A stretch of DNA of 20,004 nt, taken from positions 1-20,004 of the forward strand of contig CAYQLC010000025.1 of the NCBI GenBank assembly GCA_964418325.1, in the 5' to 3' direction. The stretch is from IMCC26077 sp964418325. GTDB lineage: Bacteria; Actinomycetota; Actinomycetes; Nanopelagicales; Nanopelagicaceae. The translations under genes and the position numbers were made by a program. Below the pieces are notes generated by a model. The model had not been told where the DNA came from. It made no database searches and saw nothing but the letters and a program-made list of their open reading frames with translations. This document shows positions 15,272 through 20,004 of this stretch, in pieces; the stretch's first letter is position 1; every line of letters begins with the position of its first letter.

Positions 15272-15294
15272 AGGGTACTACCAAAGCCATCTAG
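15272..15294 (-). promoter_or_regulatory. Putative leuA leader promoter
   Basis: TACCCT at 15277-15272 is the -10. The region 18 nt upstream lies in the last codons of the hemolysin III-like gene and contains only a weak -35 (TTGCCC). The predicted transcription start coincides with the leader-peptide ATG. Confidence 0.5.
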
Positions 15295-15935
15295 CGGGCA
15301 AAAACGACCAAGATCGCGGCGATGAGGTGGGCCAGGAACGCTCCAGCAGTAAAGGAGTGAAAGAGCTCATGAAAACCAAACCACCGCGGCGAGATGTCTG
15401 GTTTTTTCGTAGCGTAAATCAGAGCGCCTACCGAATAAAGAATTCCTCCTAGTAAGACAAGCGAGAAGATCAGAACGCCACCCTCTTTAAGGAATTCTGG
15501 AAGATAAGCGATTGCTGCCCAACCCAATGCGACATAGGCGATGACATAAAGCCAACGTGGTGCATTAACCCATGCCACGCGAAGAATTGCAGTAGTGATA
15601 GCTCCACCCCATACTGCTGAGAGTAAGAAAGTTGCAGCCCTGCTGTCGAGGAGAAAGATTGCAAAGGGTGTGTATGTGCCGGCAATGAGAATAGGAATAT
15701 TGGCATGGTCAATACGGCGCCAAACTGCCTTATATCTCTTGCTCCACCCTACGCGATGATAAAGAGCGCTGCAGGTGAATAAAGTAACGGCGGTGAGGGT
15801 GAAGACTCCGAGCGTAATTCGTCCGGCAAACTCAGATGCGAGAGTGATAAGGACAATACCTGTCACCAAAGAGAGTGGTGACATCACTAAATGAACGATG
15901 CCGCGCAACTTAGGCGCATCAAGATTTGCCATCAC
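15291..15935 (-). CDS. Hemolysin III / YqfA-like membrane protein (PAQR-type)
   Basis: A 214-residue protein with about seven transmembrane segments. Conserved family residues are visible: SALYHR (about 56-61), RRIDHANIPILIAGTYTPF (72-90) and GFHELFHSF near the C-terminus. The His and Asp residues in these motifs form the likely metal site of the PAQR/hemolysin III superfamily. Physiological roles proposed for the family concern membrane lipid homeostasis, and the 'hemolysin' name should not be taken as virulence. The start is GTG at 15935, 6 nt after TACTTT, or the next codon, ATG at 15932. Its 3' end overlaps the leuA leader promoter. Confidence 0.9.
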   Translation of the reverse strand: MMANLDAPKLRGIVHLVMSPLSLVTGIVLITLASEFAGRITLGVFTLTAVTLFTCSALYHRVGWSKRYKAVWRRIDHANIPILIAGTYTPFAIFLLDSRAATFLLSAVWGGAITTAILRVAWVNAPRWLYVIAYVALGWAAIAYLPEFLKEGGVLIFSLVLLGGILYSVGALIYATKKPDISPRWFGFHELFHSFTAGAFLAHLIAAILVVFAR

Positions 15936-15941
15936 TTGCTT

Positions 15942-15970
15942 AAAGTACGGGCTAATCCCTCAAACTACAA
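15942..15970 (-). promoter_or_regulatory. Putative promoter of the hemolysin III-like gene
   Basis: TTGTAG (15970-15965), a 17-nt spacer and TACTTT (15947-15942) lie across the end of glnA. The predicted start of transcription falls on the GTG start codon, again fitting a leaderless mRNA. Confidence 0.5.
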
Positions 15971-17302
15971 CGTGGGTAGATATCTATCGAGTTCGTAGAT
16001 GCTCACTTGTCGCTCATACTCCGCCCACTCAGCTCGCTTATTGCGCAGAACATATTCGAAGACGTGCTCGCCCAAAGTCTCACGAACTAAATCACTTGCC
16101 GACATCGCTGTGATTGCTTCATTAAGGTCCCCAGGAAGCGGAGTTAAGCCCGCGGCGAGCGCGGCCTCAGGCTCGTTGAGATCGACGTGCGGTGCATCTT
16201 CGAGTTGATATCCCGCTTCGATTCCCTTAAGTCCCGCAGCGAGGATTACTGCAAAGGCTAGATACGGATTGCAAGAAGAATCTGGTGAACGTAACTCGAT
16301 TCGAGTCGAGTTTGGCTTGTTTGGTTTATACATAGGGATTCGCACCAGGGAGCTGCGATTATGTGGCCCCCACGATACAAATGCTGGAGCCTCACCACCA
16401 CCATGAAGTCGCTTGTAGGAGTTGACCCATTGATTGGTGATTGCGCTGTACTCAGGAGCATGCTTCAACAAGCCTGCGATAAATGATCTACCAGTCGCAG
16501 AGAGTTGCAAGGGAGCGCCTTCTTCATAGAAGGCATTTCGTTCACCATCAAAGAGTGAGAGATGGGTATGCATTCCAGAGCCAGCGTGATCGGTAAATGG
16601 TTTTGGCATAAAGGAGGCGTAAAAGCCTTGATCAAGAGCTACCTCTTTGACCACCATCTTGAAGGTCATGATGTTATCGGCAGTGCTCAGCGCATCTGCA
16701 TCGCGTAAATCGATCTCTTGTTGACCAGGTGCACCTTCATGGTGGCTGAATTCGACGCTGATTCCCATCGCCTCCAACATGGTGATTGCTTGGCGACGGA
16801 AGTCGTTGCCTACAACGCTCGGCGTGTGATCGAAATACCCGCCTGAGTCCACTGGTACTGGTTGAACGCCTTTCTCTGGTTGATTTTTGAAGAGAAAGAA
16901 TTCGATTTCGGGGTGGGTATAGAAGGTGTATCCCTGATCAGCGGCGCGTTGGAGAACTCGCTTAAGCACATGGCGTGGATCAGCCGGCGATGGCGTGCCA
17001 TCGGGAAGGGTGATGTCACAGAACATGCGCGCTGCACCTGGTGATTCAGTGCGCCAAGGCAAGATGGAGAATGTATTGGGATCAGGTCGCACCAACATGT
17101 CAGATTCGTGAACTCGAGCAAAACCCTGAATCGCCGAACCATCAAAACCAATTCCCTCATCGAATGCGCTCTCCAATTCAGCTGGCGCAACGGCGACAGA
17201 TTTGAGTGTTCCTAAGACGTCGGTGAACCAGAGCCGGACAAATCGAACCCCACGCTCTTCGAGGGTGCGCAGTACAAACTCTTGTTGCTTCTCTCTGCTC
17301 AT
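15965..17302 (-). CDS. glnA: Glutamine synthetase, type I (GlnA2-like)
   Basis: A 445-residue GSI enzyme making glutamine from glutamate, ammonia and ATP. Motifs in order: RFVRLWFTDVLG (20-31); the latch-like FDGSAIQGF (53-61); HPEIEFFLF (130-138; Glu132, Glu134 metal ligands); EFSHHEGAPGQQEIDLR (184-200); GSGMHTHLSLF; NSYKRLHGGGEAPAFVSWG; and RIELRSPDSSCNPYL. From memory it is very close to mycobacterial GlnA2 (446 aa). The adenylylation-site motif (NLYDLPPEE) of GSI-beta enzymes is absent, so GlnE control is not expected. In mycobacteria glnE follows; here a hemolysin III-like gene does. It lies 69 nt downstream of nadE. I found no clear promoter or GlnR site in the gap. Confidence 0.95.
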   Translation of the reverse strand: MSREKQQEFVLRTLEERGVRFVRLWFTDVLGTLKSVAVAPAELESAFDEGIGFDGSAIQGFARVHESDMLVRPDPNTFSILPWRTESPGAARMFCDITLPDGTPSPADPRHVLKRVLQRAADQGYTFYTHPEIEFFLFKNQPEKGVQPVPVDSGGYFDHTPSVVGNDFRRQAITMLEAMGISVEFSHHEGAPGQQEIDLRDADALSTADNIMTFKMVVKEVALDQGFYASFMPKPFTDHAGSGMHTHLSLFDGERNAFYEEGAPLQLSATGRSFIAGLLKHAPEYSAITNQWVNSYKRLHGGGEAPAFVSWGPHNRSSLVRIPMYKPNKPNSTRIELRSPDSSCNPYLAFAVILAAGLKGIEAGYQLEDAPHVDLNEPEAALAAGLTPLPGDLNEAITAMSASDLVRETLGEHVFEYVLRNKRAEWAEYERQVSIYELDRYLPTL

Positions 17303-17371
17303 GGGCTAATCATCCCCCGCCAACATTTCCGGGAAGTTAACTGCAAGGGGTAAAAGGAGCTATAAAACCGG

Positions 17372-19099
17372 TTACGGGGCCCATTTGGAGATAATGGGAA
17401 GGCGGCGGTCCTTTCCGAAGTTGCGGGCAGAGACCTTTGTCCCTGGAGGGTATTGGCGCCGCTTATATTCAGCGCGATCAACCATCTTCATTACCCGCGC
17501 AACAAGCGCCGGTTCAAACCCTGCGGCGACGATTTCAGCAAAGCCCTGATCGAGGGTGACATAGCGATGCAAGATTCGATCCAGGAGCGGGTAATCGGGA
17601 AGTGAATCAGTATCGCGCTGCCCCGGACGAAGTTCAGCGCTTGGCTCTTTCGTAATCGAACTCTCCGGAATCGGCGGCACCTCGCCGCGAGATTGCGCGA
17701 GTGCATTACGCCACCGTGCAAGATCCCATACAGCGCTCTTCCACAAATCTTTGATTGGTGCATATCCACCAACGGCATCACCGTAAATAGTTGAGTAACC
17801 AACGGCTAGCTCACTTTTATTACCAGTTGCCAAAACCAGATGTCCTTCTTGATTGGAAATTCCCATCAAAGTCGTGCCGCGCACGCGTGCCTGCAGATTC
17901 TCTTCAGCAACGCCGGTAAAACCCAATTTCGCAAGATATGCGGAGACCATTGGTTCAATCTCGACTACTCGATAATTCAATCGAGTTCGCGCTGCAAGAT
18001 CGGCAGCATCAGATAACGAGTGGCTTGATGAATATTTGCTCGGCATTCCAACACCGAAAACTCGCTCTGGACCAAGAGCATCCACCGCAAGTGCAGCGAC
18101 GAGGGCCGAATCGATTCCACCAGAGAGTCCGATGAGTACTGAGGGGAATCCTCCCTTCTCCACATAATCTCGAAGTCCAGTGACTAGCGCTGACCAAATT
18201 TCACCGCCACGATCGAGCGCGGGCGCAACTTTAGGGATTAACAGCGGATATTCAGCCAACTCCTCTTCGCTAATAACAACATCAGGCGATGATGTTCGAA
18301 GACGAGCTTGTACATCAACAAGCATCGTGCCCTCATAGAACTGCGGAGCTCGCGCCAGAATTTCACCAAGAGAATTAGCAACCAGCGAATCACCATCAAA
18401 GACCAACTCGTCTTGGCCACCCACCATATTTACGTAGGCAACGGGCGCGGACAGCTCGCGCGCGCGTCGAGAGATAAGCGCTTCGCGGGAATCATCCTTA
18501 TCGCTTTCAAAAGGAGATCCATTGATCACGATAAGTAATCCAGGATTGCGAGAAGTAATCTCAGGCATCACGCCACCGTCTTGCCAAATATCCTCACAAA
18601 TTGCAAAGGCGATATCGATTCCATGGAGACGAACCACCAAGGTGCCGTTGCCAGGAACAAAGTTTCGAAATTCATCGAAGACCCCGTAGTTAGGAAGATG
18701 TCGCTTCACATACTTGGCAAGGATCTTTCCTTCATGAATCACTGCTACAGCGTTCTCGGGAGCACCAAAGGGAACGCCTAGTCGAGCATGTCCGCTCTCA
18801 CTCTCGTTCTGATCGAGATAGCCGATGACAACAACTATCTTGCCCATTCCAGCATTCGCTAATTCGGTGGCCAAGTGCTCGAGAGCGCCTCGACTTGCTC
18901 TTCGGAAATCTCCGCGCAGAGCAAGATCCTCGACTGGGTAACCAGTCACCATCATCTCCGGTAGCGCGATGAGGTGTGCGCCATCGCGCCAGGCGCTTGC
19001 CACCGCATCAAAAGCCAACTGGCAATTGCCGTTGATATCACCCACAACGGGGTTGAGCTGCGCCAAGGCCAACCGGAGCGGGCCCTTCTCTCCTGCCAT
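17372..19099 (-). CDS. nadE: Glutamine-dependent NAD+ synthetase
   Basis: A 575-residue two-domain enzyme that amidates nicotinic acid adenine dinucleotide to NAD+. The N-terminal nitrilase-like glutaminase has the triad Glu48 (LPEMMVTGYP), Lys132 (YVKRHLPNY) and Cys168 (FAICEDIW) and supplies ammonia. The C-terminal synthetase has the P-loop LSGGIDSA (325-332) and LATGNKSELAVGYSTIYGDAVGGYAPIKD, with SSITKEPSAELRPGQ and EYKRRQYPPGTKVS. It is shorter than the roughly 680-residue mycobacterial enzyme and closer to the compact bacterial type. TAGGCT (19111-19106) lies 6 nt before the ATG, suggesting a leaderless mRNA. It diverges from panB. Using glutamine as donor, it fits functionally beside glnA. 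Confidence 0.95.
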   Translation of the reverse strand: MAGEKGPLRLALAQLNPVVGDINGNCQLAFDAVASAWRDGAHLIALPEMMVTGYPVEDLALRGDFRRASRGALEHLATELANAGMGKIVVVIGYLDQNESESGHARLGVPFGAPENAVAVIHEGKILAKYVKRHLPNYGVFDEFRNFVPGNGTLVVRLHGIDIAFAICEDIWQDGGVMPEITSRNPGLLIVINGSPFESDKDDSREALISRRARELSAPVAYVNMVGGQDELVFDGDSLVANSLGEILARAPQFYEGTMLVDVQARLRTSSPDVVISEEELAEYPLLIPKVAPALDRGGEIWSALVTGLRDYVEKGGFPSVLIGLSGGIDSALVAALAVDALGPERVFGVGMPSKYSSSHSLSDAADLAARTRLNYRVVEIEPMVSAYLAKLGFTGVAEENLQARVRGTTLMGISNQEGHLVLATGNKSELAVGYSTIYGDAVGGYAPIKDLWKSAVWDLARWRNALAQSRGEVPPIPESSITKEPSAELRPGQRDTDSLPDYPLLDRILHRYVTLDQGFAEIVAAGFEPALVARVMKMVDRAEYKRRQYPPGTKVSARNFGKDRRLPIISKWAP

Positions 19100-19196
19100 A
19101 GGGCGAGCCTATCCGGTGGAGAAGGAAGTAGGCTTTTTCCAGTAGAGCACAGGGACTGGCGCATCCGCCCAGCCTTGAGGCGTAAGGGGTTTTGAT
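19100..19196. promoter_or_regulatory. Divergent nadE-panB intergenic region
   Basis: This 97-bp region must hold both promoters. On the nadE side the TAGGCT -10-like box is adjacent to the start. On the panB side, AAGGGG (19184-19189) lies 7 nt before ATG 19197 and can serve as a ribosome-binding site. A small inverted repeat (CTGGCG with CGCC-C-AG, 19156-19172) precedes it. No operator could be recognised. Confidence 0.4.
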
Positions 19197-20004
19197 ATGA
19201 GCGATTCTGCACATTCTGGAGTGCCACTCTCTTTATATGGCGGTGCTACCCATCGGCGAATAACGCTCAAAGATATCCAAAAATCCAAATCAATAGAGCG
19301 CTGGCCAATGCTCACCGCTTACGAGCAGTACACAGCGGAAATCTTCGACAAGTGCGGAATTCCCGTCTTGTTAGTTGGCGATAGCGCAGCGAGCAACTTC
19401 CTCGGTTACGAGAACACCATTCCTGTGACAGTCGATGAGTTAATCCCATTGGCTCGCGCTGTAGTGCGCAGCACAAAACGAGCGATGGTCGTTGCCGACC
19501 TACCATTTGGCTCCTATGAAAGCTCCCCCGAACAGGCGCTCACAACTGCGACCAGGTTTATGAAAGAGAGCGGCGTGCAGGCGGTCAAACTTGAAGGCGG
19601 CGAGCGCGTTACACCACAAATCAGAGCCTTGGTCGCCGCAGGAATTCCTGTGATGGCACATATTGGATTAACCCCACAATCACTCCACCAACTGGGTGGG
19701 TATCGAGTGCAAGGGCGAGGCGAGGATGGTGCATTACTCATCGAGAGCGCACGCGCAGTGCAAGATGCCGGCGCCTTCGCGCTCGTTCTCGAGTTAATCC
19801 CTGCAGAGCTTGCCGCTCAAATCACCACCGAGCTCACTATTCCTACTATCGGAATCGGAGCTGGAAACCAGTGCGATGCTCAAGTACTGGTCTGGAGCGA
19901 TCTGATGGGTGTAACGGAGAATCCCCCTCGATTGGCAAGGGCATACCGAAATCTCCGTCAAGAGATTGCCGATGGAGTCAATGAGTGGGCGCGCGATGTC
20001 GCCA
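19197..20004 (+). CDS. panB: 3-methyl-2-oxobutanoate hydroxymethyltransferase (C-terminus cut by window)
   Basis: About 269 residues are present, open to the right edge with no stop. The enzyme adds a hydroxymethyl group from methylene-tetrahydrofolate to ketoisovalerate, the first step to pantothenate and CoA. Motifs: MLTAYEQYTAEIFD (38-51), LVGDSAASNFLGYENTIPVT (the Mg-binding Asp of GDS), VVADLPFGSYE, VKLEGGERV, AHIGLTPQSLHQLGG, GAFALVLELIPAELA and IPTIGIGAGNQCDAQVLVW. The family MLTAYD carries Glu instead of Asp here, and GDGQVLV-type Gly is Ala; both look mild. The family is about 265-285 residues, so only a short end is missing. It uses ketoisovalerate, which is also the leuA substrate, though the two genes are separate here. 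Confidence 0.94.
   Translation, partial: MSDSAHSGVPLSLYGGATHRRITLKDIQKSKSIERWPMLTAYEQYTAEIFDKCGIPVLLVGDSAASNFLGYENTIPVTVDELIPLARAVVRSTKRAMVVADLPFGSYESSPEQALTTATRFMKESGVQAVKLEGGERVTPQIRALVAAGIPVMAHIGLTPQSLHQLGGYRVQGRGEDGALLIESARAVQDAGAFALVLELIPAELAAQITTELTIPTIGIGAGNQCDAQVLVWSDLMGVTENPPRLARAYRNLRQEIADGVNEWARDVA

Noticed and set aside
17303..17371. GTAAC near the glnA upstream region as a GlnR site
   Set aside because: The second half-site (GAAAC at the right spacing) is missing.

Overview
The window looks like a chromosomal segment of an actinobacterium. The best matches I recognise from memory are to mycobacterial and other actinobacterial proteins (GlnA2-type glutamine synthetase, two-domain NadE, GlyRS, PanB, RraA family, Zur). 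Many genes begin 6-7 nt downstream of a TANNNT box, as in leaderless actinobacterial mRNAs. Base composition is moderate, not the high GC of Streptomyces or Mycobacterium, and genes are tightly packed. A small-genome, free-living (e.g. freshwater) actinobacterium is plausible but inferred. A 100-N scaffold gap flanked by identical 55-nt ends indicates a draft or metagenome assembly.

Layout: (1) 1-334, minus: 5' part of a sugar ABC transporter solute-binding lipoprotein. (2) 559-2516, plus: a two-gene unit of an RraA/HMG-aldolase-family protein and a divergent enolase paralogue. (3) 2520-3983, minus: a one-domain ACT protein and a membrane-anchored HtrA-like protease with a collagen-like linker. 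(4) 4071-10394, minus: a compact housekeeping run transcribed glyS > dusB > YdcF-like > dgt > dnaG > tRNA-Asn, with overlapping or nearly abutting genes. (5) 10527-11914, plus: a zinc-homeostasis operon with a putative Zur box over the -35 element, a ZIP transporter, then Zur, interrupted in this assembly by the artefactual gap. (6) 11920-15264, minus: leader peptide, leuA, recO, uppS. (7) 15291-19099, minus: nadE, glnA (GlnA2 type), hemolysin III-like membrane protein. (8) 19197 to the window end, plus: panB, truncated by the window.

Most of the content is core metabolism: replication priming and dNTP control (dnaG, dgt), tRNA charging and modification (glyS, dusB, tRNA-Asn), recombination (recO), wall lipid carrier (uppS), nitrogen/NAD/pantothenate/leucine synthesis (glnA, nadE, panB, leuA). 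I see no phage, transposon, CRISPR or defence island.

The most notable observations are: a leuA leader that appears to encode a 17-residue leaderless leader peptide with three consecutive Leu codons, in a hairpin loop complementary to the leuA Shine-Dalgarno sequence; the RraA-like plus enolase-like pair, in which the enolase lacks a conserved active-site His and has Asp for a catalytic Glu; and a zinc-autoregulated ZIP-Zur operon.
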